11,463 bases of DNA, from NCBI GenBank assembly GCA_027053135.1, contig JALUEA010000073.1, positions 1 through 11,463 of the forward strand, in the 5' to 3' direction. The notes under the pieces are model-generated. The model made no database searches, was not told the origin of the DNA, and worked only from the letters and a program-made list of their open reading frames with translations. This DNA is from Candidatus Altimarinota bacterium. Its GTDB lineage: Bacteria; Patescibacteriota; Gracilibacteria; CAIRYL01. The position numbers and the translations under genes are program-made. Shown here one piece after another: positions 1-6,591 of the stretch (positions are counted from its first letter, which is position 1; every line of letters starts with the position of its first letter).

Positions 1-22
1 ATTATGTACAATAAAAAACATA

Positions 23-1450
23 TTATGATTTACTTTGTATAAAAGCTGTGGAAAGTTTATGAACATCTCCAGCTCCAATAACAAGAATAACATCTCCATC
101 ATAAGCGTAATCATTTAATATGGTAAGAGTGTTTTTAAATCCATTGGTAAATCGTGCTTGTTTTTTATAAAAAATTTGTCCTCTTTTTTTGGGTCCTCGT
201 CCCCAAACATTTGATCGTTTTTTTTCTATTTCAGTCATATCAGCTTCTATTTTTTCGACAAATTTCTCAATATTAAATTGTGTAATATCATTATGAGAGT
301 CTCGTGACTGAAAAATATTTGGAATAAGTACTTCATCAGCTTCTTTAAAAACAGAAATAAACTCATCTTGAAAATCTCGTGTTCGAGAATACTGATGTGG
401 TTGAAATACAACCCATAGTTTTTTTAATTTATTTGCTTGTATATACTCTCTAGCTGAATGAATTGCCATTTTAAGTGACGTTGGATGGTGAGCGTAATCA
501 TTGATAACAGTAATATTATTTACTTTTCCAACAATATCGAATCGTCGTGCTAGTCCTTTATAGTGTTTAAGAGATTCAATAGCATCTTCTTCAGGAATTT
601 TTAAAGCTTTTGCAGCTTCTATCGCACATGCAGCATTTAATTTTTGGAAATTTCCAAGAACTTGAAGTGTGGGAACTGTGTCAAGAGAATTCTCTACATC
701 ATATTTTCGTGGATGAAAATTATCAGGTAATATTTTCATTATATTTTCCCCCTGTAATAAGGTTATGAATGAACCAAATTGTGGTAATTTTTGTAAGAAT
801 TTTTTGAAAGATGCAAAATAATTTTCTTTTGTTTTAAAATAATCTAAATGATCAGGATCTATATTCGTTACAATAATACTATTGGGTTTAATATGTAAAA
901 ATGAATCTCTATATTCGCATGATTCTACTACAAAATATTTTTTTGTAGGGTTCCCTTCACTTGCTCCTTCGTTGGCTCGTAAAAAGTTTTTTTCTCCCCA
1001 ATCATAGACTTGTGCTCCAACAATTGAAATTACTTCTTTTCCAGTATCTCGTAAAATAGTTGCAAGCATTGATGCAGTTGATGATTTTCCATGAGATCCA
1101 CTTACTGCAATAGTATAATACTGTTTTGAAATTTCTCCAATAACTTCAAAATATTTTTTTGTCTCTATTTTTGCTTCTTGTGCAGCATCAAATTCTGGAT
1201 GAACTCCTGTTGTTTGATCTGAACTTTGAAATATAGCTTCTGTATAAACAAATAAATCAAAAGTATTTCCTGTAATATTTTCTGCTTTTTGTTCGTTATA
1301 AAATGTAACACCTTCTTGTTGCAATGTTTCTGTAAGTGTTGAATCTTCAATGTCACTTCCAAATACTTCATATTTTTCAGAAAGGAAGTATCGTGCTAAA
1401 GCACTCATTCCACTTCCACCAATTCCACACAAAAATACTTTTTTAGCCAT
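23..1450 (-). CDS. murC: UDP-N-acetylmuramate--L-alanine ligase (MurC)
   Basis: This cytoplasmic ATP-dependent ligase adds L-alanine to UDP-N-acetylmuramic acid, the first amino-acid step of peptidoglycan precursor synthesis. Numbered from the ATG at 1450, the protein has 475 residues. Visible are the N-terminal nucleotide-fold glycine motif GIGGSGMSA (residues 9-17), the Mur ligase ATP loop GSHGKSS (118-124), the central-domain block TNIDPDHLDYF (195-205), the ARRFD and NDYAHHP motifs (301-305, 317-323), the C-terminal FQPHQYSRTRDF block (349-360) and the closing GAGD (459-462). The ATG at 1448-1450 is preferred over an in-frame TTG at 1469-1471 because MAKKVFLCGIGG is the normal family start; no Shine-Dalgarno precedes it. 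A basic stretch at about residues 408-440 looks like an insertion. The Ala-ligase assignment over other Mur ligases rests on overall layout and is fairly secure. It lies last in the row, 61 nt after ilvB if the TTG is ignored (82 nt to the ATG), with its own candidate promoter. Confidence 0.95.
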   Translation of the reverse strand: MAKKVFLCGIGGSGMSALARYFLSEKYEVFGSDIEDSTLTETLQQEGVTFYNEQKAENITGNTFDLFVYTEAIFQSSDQTTGVHPEFDAAQEAKIETKKYFEVIGEISKQYYTIAVSGSHGKSSTASMLATILRDTGKEVISIVGAQVYDWGEKNFLRANEGASEGNPTKKYFVVESCEYRDSFLHIKPNSIIVTNIDPDHLDYFKTKENYFASFKKFLQKLPQFGSFITLLQGENIMKILPDNFHPRKYDVENSLDTVPTLQVLGNFQKLNAACAIEAAKALKIPEEDAIESLKHYKGLARRFDIVGKVNNITVINDYAHHPTSLKMAIHSAREYIQANKLKKLWVVFQPHQYSRTRDFQDEFISVFKEADEVLIPNIFQSRDSHNDITQFNIEKFVEKIEADMTEIEKKRSNVWGRGPKKRGQIFYKKQARFTNGFKNTLTILNDYAYDGDVILVIGAGDVHKLSTAFIQSKS

Positions 1451-1489
1451 AATTACAAAATAGTTATACAACGATAATCTCGTGTACTC

Positions 1490-1518
1490 ATTGTAGCATA
1501 CATACTTTTTTTTAACAA
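1490..1518 (-). promoter_or_regulatory. Candidate sigma-70-type promoter for murC
   Basis: Read on the minus strand, TTGTTA (1513-1518, 4 of 6 matches to TTGACA) is followed by a 17-nt spacer and TACAAT (1490-1495, 5 of 6 matches to TATAAT). A TG one base before the -10 box makes it an extended -10. The predicted transcript would start near 1483, about 33 nt before the murC ATG. The spacer holds a run of eight A. It is the best-formed promoter seen in the window, but no expression data are available. Confidence 0.55.
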
Positions 1519-1548
1519 ATTACCAATTTTTCTTATTCGGTAATTTGT
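1515..1548 (-). repeat. Inverted repeat around the ilvB stop codon
   Basis: The 10-nt arms ACAAATTACC (1515-1524) and GGTAATTTGT (1539-1548) are perfect complements with a 14-nt loop that contains the ilvB TAA. On the ilvB transcript the hairpin is followed by an A-run, not a U-run, so it is not a standard intrinsic terminator. The distal arm overlaps the murC -35 box. It may protect the 3' end or act as a binding site; the function is unknown. Confidence 0.45.
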
Positions 1549-3239
1549 GTATCTCCTAAACTTTTTGCTTGTGGAACCATTGGAAACACATTTTCTTCTT
1601 TTCCAATAACAAATTCTATAAATGTTGGACCTTTAATTGATCGGCATTGTTGTATGATACTCCTTGCTTCTTCTTCTGTTCGAACTTGAAAACTTGGAAT
1701 TCCATATGCTTCAGCAAGTTTTATAAAATCTGGGTTTTGCATATCAACATAACTATATCCTCCTTCAAAAAGTTCTTGCCATTGTCGAACCATTCCAAGG
1801 TAGTTATTGTTTAATACTGCAATGTTTATATCTAAACCTTCTTGAATAATAGTCATCATTTCTTGCATATTCATTTGAAATCCTCCATCTCCTGAAATGC
1901 TCCATACTTCTCGTTCAGGTTGTGCTATTTTTGCTCCAATAGCAGTTGGGAGAGAACATCCCATAGCTCCTAATCCTCCTGAAAATAATAGTGAATTTGG
2001 AATATTTGATTTATATTCTTGTGCTGTCCACATTTGATTTTGTCCTACATCTGGAACAACAATTGCGTTTCCTTCTGTTTCTTCATGAAGAATTTTTATA
2101 ACTTGACATGCTCTCATTTTGTCACCTGCTTTTGTTTTATTTATTTCTCTTACTTTTTCCATAGAATATCTTTCTTTCCATGTATCTATTTGTTTTTTCC
2201 ATTGTGAAAATTCAGTTTTTTTAAGAAGAGGAAGAGTATTTTTAAGTGATAATTTTAAATCTCCAACGACTGGTACCAGTATTTCTTTTACATTTTTTTC
2301 AATTTCAGCAGGGTCTATATCAAAATGAATAAATTTTGCTATTCGAGTAAATTCAGAAAGTTTTCCTGTAATTCTATCATCAAAACGAGACCCAAGAGAT
2401 ATTATTAGGTCAGCATTATGAACAGCATAATTTGCAGGAACGGTTCCATGCATTCCAAGCATTCCTAAATTTTGAGGGTGGTTGTGTGGAATAGTAGAGA
2501 GTCCTAGTAATGTTTCAACACATGGAATACCTGTTTTTTCAATAAATTCTTGTACTTCTTTTTCTGCGTGGGAAATATGAGCACCTTGTCCAATAATCGC
2601 TACTGGGCGTGTTGCTTCTTGAATTACTTTTGTTACTTTTTCTAACTGTTTTATATGAGCAGATAATGTTGGATTATATCCTGGTATATTAACTTCAGGA
2701 TATCCACTAAAATCAACTTCTTCTAATAATGCATCTTTTGTTATATCGATATGTACAGGACCTGGCCTTCCTGTATTGGCAAGATGAAATGCTTCAGATA
2801 TTACTTGTGCTAATTCTTTTGCAGAAGTTACTGCATATGAATGTTTTACGATAGGTAAAAATATTCCTAAAGTATCAACTTCTTGAAATGCATCGGTTCC
2901 AAGAAGACTAGAAAATACTTGTCCTGTAATAACAATCATAGGAATTGAATCCATATATGCATCAGCAACTCCTGTTAAAAGGTTTGTTGCTCCTGGTCCA
3001 GAAGTTGCAAGACATATTCCAGCTTTTCTATTAACTCGTGCATATCCATTTGCAGCAAATGCAGCACCTTGTTCATGTCTTACTAAAATATGGCGTATTT
3101 CAGGGTATTTTCGTAGGGTCTCATATAATGGAATAACAGATCCCCCAGGATATCCAAAGAGAGTATTTTCTCCATGATGTAAGATTCCTTCTAGTAAAAT
3201 TTCTGAACCAAGTTTTCGTTGTGTGCTCGTTTTTGTCAT
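1533..3239 (-). CDS. ilvB: Acetolactate synthase large (catalytic) subunit, anabolic type
   Basis: This ThDP- and FAD-dependent enzyme condenses two pyruvates to acetolactate (or pyruvate with 2-oxobutyrate) at the start of valine, leucine and isoleucine synthesis. The length, 568 residues, is normal. The N-terminal Pyr domain carries the catalytic glutamate in RHEQGAAFA (E56) and the SGPGATNLLTG block (80-90). The central FAD domain carries RFDDR (285-289), the signature that separates anabolic AHAS from catabolic acetolactate synthases. The C-terminal PP domain has the ThDP/Mg motif GDGG (450-453) through NNN (477-479), then VRQWQ (484-488) with the tryptophan known from herbicide-binding sites, and ends with the usual VFPMVP (551-556). 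The gene starts 22 nt after the DedA-like gene and is probably co-transcribed with it. No regulatory subunit gene (ilvN) or other branched-chain gene is adjacent; murC follows. No Shine-Dalgarno is visible. Confidence 0.96.
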   Translation of the reverse strand: MTKTSTQRKLGSEILLEGILHHGENTLFGYPGGSVIPLYETLRKYPEIRHILVRHEQGAAFAANGYARVNRKAGICLATSGPGATNLLTGVADAYMDSIPMIVITGQVFSSLLGTDAFQEVDTLGIFLPIVKHSYAVTSAKELAQVISEAFHLANTGRPGPVHIDITKDALLEEVDFSGYPEVNIPGYNPTLSAHIKQLEKVTKVIQEATRPVAIIGQGAHISHAEKEVQEFIEKTGIPCVETLLGLSTIPHNHPQNLGMLGMHGTVPANYAVHNADLIISLGSRFDDRITGKLSEFTRIAKFIHFDIDPAEIEKNVKEILVPVVGDLKLSLKNTLPLLKKTEFSQWKKQIDTWKERYSMEKVREINKTKAGDKMRACQVIKILHEETEGNAIVVPDVGQNQMWTAQEYKSNIPNSLLFSGGLGAMGCSLPTAIGAKIAQPEREVWSISGDGGFQMNMQEMMTIIQEGLDINIAVLNNNYLGMVRQWQELFEGGYSYVDMQNPDFIKLAEAYGIPSFQVRTEEEARSIIQQCRSIKGPTFIEFVIGKEENVFPMVPQAKSLGDTQITE

Positions 3240-3261
3240 ATATAGTTTATTTATAGATTTA

Positions 3262-3759
3262 TTATATTGCTTGTGTATACCAGTTTTTAATTATTTTAAA
3301 TAGCCATAATACGAGTAAAAATCGTCCAGATCTTCCTATGATTTCCGCAAGAAGAAAAGAAAAACGATTCATATGAAGGATTCCAGCCATCCATGTTATT
3401 ACTTTAAATGGAAGGGGAGTTACGGCAACAAATATTACACTCCAGACGCCCCATTTTTCCATAAACCTTTTTCCCGATTCAAATAATTGTTGATTAAAGA
3501 TTTTTATAAAGAGCTTTTTCCCAAATTTTAATCCTAAAAAATGAGCTGTAAGTCCACCAAGTATACTTCCAAGTGTTGCCCAAAAAAATATATCTCCATT
3601 AGACCATTTATTCATATTACTCATTGCGACGAGTACAGGATCAACAGGGATAGGATGAAATATACTTTCTGTAAAAGAAAATATGAAGAGTCCAAACATT
3701 CCAAATTGTTCAAGGATATGCAGAGACCAATCTATAGATGTTTGTAACAGTTCATGCAT
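3262..3759 (-). CDS. DedA/YqaA-type VTT-domain membrane protein
   Basis: A 165-residue integral membrane protein of the DedA/VTT (SNARE-associated) superfamily, closest in layout to the short YqaA type. Members of the superfamily are linked to lipid scrambling or flipping and to membrane homeostasis; the substrate here is not known. Evidence: a hydrophobic segment at about 20-34 leading into the re-entrant-loop motif E31...PIPVDP (36-41), a glycine-rich segment GSILGGLTAHFLGLKFG (64-80), the second family motif VTPLPFKVITWMAGI (113-127), and a basic GRSGRF (142-147) before the last membrane helix. Codons for the conserved proline and arginine positions are intact. It lies 44 nt after the TPR gene and 22 nt before ilvB, with no terminator between. 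The upstream sequence is nearly pure A/T and has no ribosome binding motif. Family assignment is good, exact role unknown. Confidence 0.85.
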   Translation of the reverse strand: MHELLQTSIDWSLHILEQFGMFGLFIFSFTESIFHPIPVDPVLVAMSNMNKWSNGDIFFWATLGSILGGLTAHFLGLKFGKKLFIKIFNQQLFESGKRFMEKWGVWSVIFVAVTPLPFKVITWMAGILHMNRFSFLLAEIIGRSGRFLLVLWLFKIIKNWYTQAI

Positions 3760-3803
3760 AATTGATATATAAATATAATAATTGAAAGAACAGAAAGTAT
3801 TTT

Positions 3804-4718
3804 TTAAAATCCAAGTTTTTTTAAGTTTTCTAATGCATTGAGTGTTTCTTTATCATATGGGGAAAATTCCAGAATTTTTTCATACCAGTGTTTTGCTTCT
3901 TCATATTTTGTTGATTTCTTAAGACACGTAGCAATTATTTTATGATATTCGATATTTTTTGCATCAAGTTTTGATGCTTCAATATAACATTTACTTGCAT
4001 CTTCATAGTTTTCAAGTGCTAAAAACACTTTTCCGAGATTTTCATATCGAACAGCATTATCTGGTTCAAGAGCAATTGCTTTTGAATAATAAGAAATAGT
4101 TGTTGGAAAATCTTTTGTATAAAAATGTGCAAGAGCATAATTGTTACATGTAGAAGCTGTTTCTTTATGATATTTGAAGAAATTATCAAGAAAGAAGATT
4201 GCTTTTGAGTATTGTTCGAGAGATAAATATATTTGAGCAATTGTTTCTAATGATTTTTTATGTGTTTCATCATATGATAATGCCTGAATCATGAATTTTT
4301 TTGCTTCTTTATATTGTTTTTGTGCTATTAATACTTCTGCTCGTTTTGTTAATCGTGAAATTTCTGCGAGTCTATTTAAATGTTCTACTGATTCTTTTGT
4401 TTTTTTTGTTGTGGATGCTGCTGCTGATGTATCATTTTTATTACTTTTTTTATTTGTAATAGGTGTATTTTTTTTGTTTTGTGTCGGTTTTATAGGAGTA
4501 CTTTTTTTTGATTTTGTTTCATTTGGTTTTGTATAACAAGAAAAATTTTTTGTTAAGGAAAGTGATGCTTGTGTTTTTTGTAATGCTTGTTTAATGTTTT
4601 CTCTTTCTTGTTTATAAGAAAGGTATACATTTCGTATGATGATATACACCATACCTATTATGGAAATGGTAATGAGACTATAGTAAAAATTAAGTGATGC
4701 TATAAACAAAGAAAACAT
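3804..4718 (-). CDS. Membrane-anchored TPR repeat protein
   Basis: A 304-residue protein of unknown specific function. Residues 3-29 form one hydrophobic segment, probably an uncleaved signal anchor, followed by a short charged helix (35-55). Residues 60-110 are a low-complexity K/S/T/N/P-rich linker that is likely disordered. Residues 122-288 contain about five consecutive tetratricopeptide repeats, for example the unit with NNYALAHFY...AIALEPDNA (192-222) and the unit with YENLGKVFLALENYEDA (225-241). TPR domains bind peptides or scaffold complexes, so this protein probably presents a binding surface at the membrane. Topology is ambiguous: the positive residues after the helix (R29, K36, R39) favour the repeats being cytoplasmic. 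It follows carA by 31 nt and precedes the DedA-like membrane gene by 44 nt, so an envelope role shared with that neighbour is possible but unproven. Confidence 0.85.
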   Translation of the reverse strand: MFSLFIASLNFYYSLITISIIGMVYIIIRNVYLSYKQERENIKQALQKTQASLSLTKNFSCYTKPNETKSKKSTPIKPTQNKKNTPITNKKSNKNDTSAAASTTKKTKESVEHLNRLAEISRLTKRAEVLIAQKQYKEAKKFMIQALSYDETHKKSLETIAQIYLSLEQYSKAIFFLDNFFKYHKETASTCNNYALAHFYTKDFPTTISYYSKAIALEPDNAVRYENLGKVFLALENYEDASKCYIEASKLDAKNIEYHKIIATCLKKSTKYEEAKHWYEKILEFSPYDKETLNALENLKKLGF

Positions 4719-4749
4719 TGGTGAGTGTATAAAAAATGGGAAGTATCAA

Positions 4750-5886
4750 TTATTTTTTATATTGTAAAATGGTTGATACATAATCATCGAATAATATATT
4801 GGCATCTTCAGGGCCTGGACAACTTTCAGGATGAAATTGAACAGAATTTGCAGGGAGTGATTCATGAGTAATACCCTCAACTGTTTTATCATTTAAATTG
4901 ATCCATGATACTTTCCAACCAGTTGGAAGAGAGTCTCCATCAACTTCATATCCATGATTTTGAGATGTTACAAAACATCGTCCTGTCTCTATTTCTTTAC
5001 ATGGAACATTTGCACCTCTATTTCCAAATTTCATTTTTTTTGTTTTTCCTCCAATAGCTAACGATAGAATTTGGTTTCCCAGACAAATTCCCCATAATGG
5101 TATAGTATGTTCAAGTGCAAAGAGGACATTTTTTTTAACTGTGTTTGCAATTGTTTTTGGGTCTCCAGGTCCATTTGAAAAAAATATACCATCAAACTTT
5201 CCATTTTTTTCTTGAAATGCTTTTGTAGTAATATCAGTATCCCAAGGGAGTAAGACAACGGTAATATTTCTTTTTAAAAATTCTCGAATAATATTGAGTT
5301 TAATTCCAAAATCAAAAACAGCAACTGTTGCAATGGAGTTTTTAGGAGTATATGTTTTTATTTTAGGAGTTGATACTTCCGCAACAAGATTTTTTTCATT
5401 TGAATTTTTCCATTCTGCAAGGTTATCTAAAGAAGATACAATTTGCCCTGCTTGAGATCCATGATCTCGTAAATATTTTGTGAGTTCTCGTGTATCAATT
5501 CCAGAAATTCCTGTTATATTATTTTCTTTTATCCATTGAGGGAAACTTTTTTTTGCACGGTAATGAGAAAATTGTGTTGAGTATTCACATACAACAACCC
5601 CTTTTACTGAAATATTTTCGCTTTCGAAATACCGTAAAATTCCATATTCATCTCGTTCTTGATCGGGAACACCATAGTTTCCAATCATTGGATATGTAAA
5701 TGTAAGGATTTGTCCTTGAAAACTTGGGTCGGTAAGAGTTTGTTCGTAGCCAACCATTGCAGTTGTAAATACTGTTTCTCCTTGTGTATCTTTTTGAGAT
5801 CCAAAAAGTTCTCCTTCAAATATTTTCCCGTCAGCTAAAACCAAATATCCTTTCATATAATTAAGTGCAAAATGTTTTTGTTCCAT
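4750..5886 (-). CDS. carA: Carbamoyl-phosphate synthase small (glutaminase) subunit
   Basis: CarA hydrolyses glutamine and passes ammonia to CarB for carbamoyl phosphate, the precursor of pyrimidines and arginine. The 378 residues comprise the CPSase small-subunit N-domain (about 11-150, with GYEQTLTDPSFQGQI and SGIDTRELTKYLR) and a class I glutamine amidotransferase domain (about 187-378). The triad is present: C268 in GICLG, H352 and E354 in FHPES. The conserved QNHG is at 309-312. Oddly, three usually invariant histidines are changed: GHQ to GNQ (N271), FGH to FGN (N289) and NHP to NVP (V294). The start is ambiguous. The ATG at 5884-5886 follows a purine-rich AAGAAGAAAAAA, but family alignment favours the ATG at 5854-5856, giving MKGYLVLADGKIFEG. 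carB is not in the window, so the two subunits may be encoded apart. The GST-like gene ends 74 nt upstream. Confidence 0.95.
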   Translation of the reverse strand: MEQKHFALNYMKGYLVLADGKIFEGELFGSQKDTQGETVFTTAMVGYEQTLTDPSFQGQILTFTYPMIGNYGVPDQERDEYGILRYFESENISVKGVVVCEYSTQFSHYRAKKSFPQWIKENNITGISGIDTRELTKYLRDHGSQAGQIVSSLDNLAEWKNSNEKNLVAEVSTPKIKTYTPKNSIATVAVFDFGIKLNIIREFLKRNITVVLLPWDTDITTKAFQEKNGKFDGIFFSNGPGDPKTIANTVKKNVLFALEHTIPLWGICLGNQILSLAIGGKTKKMKFGNRGANVPCKEIETGRCFVTSQNHGYEVDGDSLPTGWKVSWINLNDKTVEGITHESLPANSVQFHPESCPGPEDANILFDDYVSTILQYKK

Positions 5887-5899
5887 TTTTTCTTCTTGT

Positions 5900-5929
5900 A
5901 TAGTACTAGGAATAGCTATATAATATCAA
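5900..5929 (-). promoter_or_regulatory. Candidate promoter for carA
   Basis: On the minus strand TTGATA (5924-5929, 5 of 6 matches to the -35 consensus) and TACTAT (5900-5905, 4 of 6 matches to the -10 consensus) are 18 nt apart. The predicted start site, near 5893, is about 7 nt from the first carA ATG, so the transcript would be almost leaderless; it would have a leader of about 37 nt if the second ATG is used. AT-rich DNA gives such matches by chance, so this is tentative. Confidence 0.35.
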
Positions 5930-5960
5930 GAAAATCTCTTTTTGGACATAAACATTGTAA

Positions 5961-6503
5961 TTATAGACATTTTTGTGATACTCGTTGGCAATATTGTACG
6001 AGGGGAGGAGGAAGGGTGATAGGGAAACATTGCTCAAGTGCTTGTAAATCGCCTGTAAGAACGCAATCAGCAACACTAAATGTTGGTCCCATTAAAAAAT
6101 CAGAATATTCAAGTTTTTTTGTAATGTCTTTTAGAAGAGTTGAAAAAAAGTTTAGAATTGTTTTTGTATCTGTATGTGAAAGTGTTTTTGGAAGGAGTAA
6201 ACTACTTGTTTGTAAAAGAGGTTCTACTGGACCAATAAATCCTATAGGATGTGGAAATACTTCTTCTATTTCTCGCATAGCATCAAGCGAATTTTCAAAA
6301 ATAGCAGGTGTTGTATTTTTTTCACTGATAAGGAAAGGGAAGTTTTTATTTTTATATTGGAATTGTATAGATGATTTTTCATAATCGTTTATTTCTACAT
6401 GGTTATACGGACAGTGCTTGTATCGTAAAAAGAGTTGAATACGATTGGTATGTGCACAGGTTTGAAAGTCAGAAGAATTTTTGAGAGAAATTATAGTAAG
6501 CAT
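5961..6503 (-). CDS. Glutathione S-transferase-like protein
   Basis: A 180-residue soluble protein with the two-domain GST layout, shorter than typical GSTs (about 200-220). Residues 1-85 look like the thioredoxin-fold domain: a possible cysteine nucleophile (C16 in the position after the first strand), then TTPAIFENS (64-72) with the cis-proline (P66) and the E-N-S turn that binds the gamma-glutamyl part in GSTs. Residues 90-180 fit the helical C-domain, including FLMGPTFSVADCVL (136-149) with the S-x-x-D N-capping box (S143, D146) typical of GST folds. There is no signal peptide or membrane helix. The substrate is unknown; it could also be a non-enzymatic GST-fold protein. It lies between argS and carA with a TATAAT box upstream and no Shine-Dalgarno (the leader reads CCTTTTA before the ATG). 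The fold assignment comes from motif reading only and is moderate. Confidence 0.65.
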   Translation of the reverse strand: MLTIISLKNSSDFQTCAHTNRIQLFLRYKHCPYNHVEINDYEKSSIQFQYKNKNFPFLISEKNTTPAIFENSLDAMREIEEVFPHPIGFIGPVEPLLQTSSLLLPKTLSHTDTKTILNFFSTLLKDITKKLEYSDFLMGPTFSVADCVLTGDLQALEQCFPITLPPPLVQYCQRVSQKCL

Positions 6504-6531
6504 TAAAAGGAAAATAAAAAATATGAAAAGT

Positions 6532-6537
6532 ATTATA
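6532..6537 (-). promoter_or_regulatory. Candidate -10 box upstream of the GST-like gene
   Basis: A perfect TATAAT on the minus strand lies 28 nt before the ATG at 6503. No convincing -35 box is present at 16-18 nt. Together with the weak hairpin after argS (6573-6589) it may mark the start of a new transcription unit. Confidence 0.35.
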
Positions 6538-6568
6538 AGTATATCGTTGTAGTGTTTTGTTTTTTATT

Positions 6569-6589
6569 GAAAAGTATTTTTAAAATACT
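6569..6589 (-). terminator. Weak AT-rich hairpin after argS
   Basis: Arms AGTATTTT (6573-6580) and AAAATACT (6582-6589) fold into a stem of about 7 bp with a 3-nt loop, beginning 2 nt after the argS stop codon. On the minus-strand transcript only three U residues follow before a C. With one G-C pair the stem is weak, so at most it is an inefficient terminator. Confidence 0.3.
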
Positions 6590-6591
6590 CT

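Noticed and set aside
188..225. Run of eight A (218-225 on the plus strand as T) 10 nt before a small hairpin in murC, resembling a programmed frameshift site
   Set aside because: Slipping -1 meets a stop after about 17 codons and the zero frame carries the conserved GAGD end. A-runs are common in this DNA.
1469..1471. TTG start for murC giving seven extra residues
   Set aside because: The extra residues do not match the family, and an ATG follows at exactly the conserved start.
5872..6384. 170-residue open frame on the plus strand opposite the GST-like gene
   Set aside because: It overlaps a minus-strand gene with GST motifs, has no recognisable motif and a Cys/Ser/Phe-rich composition typical of antisense reading in this AT-rich DNA.
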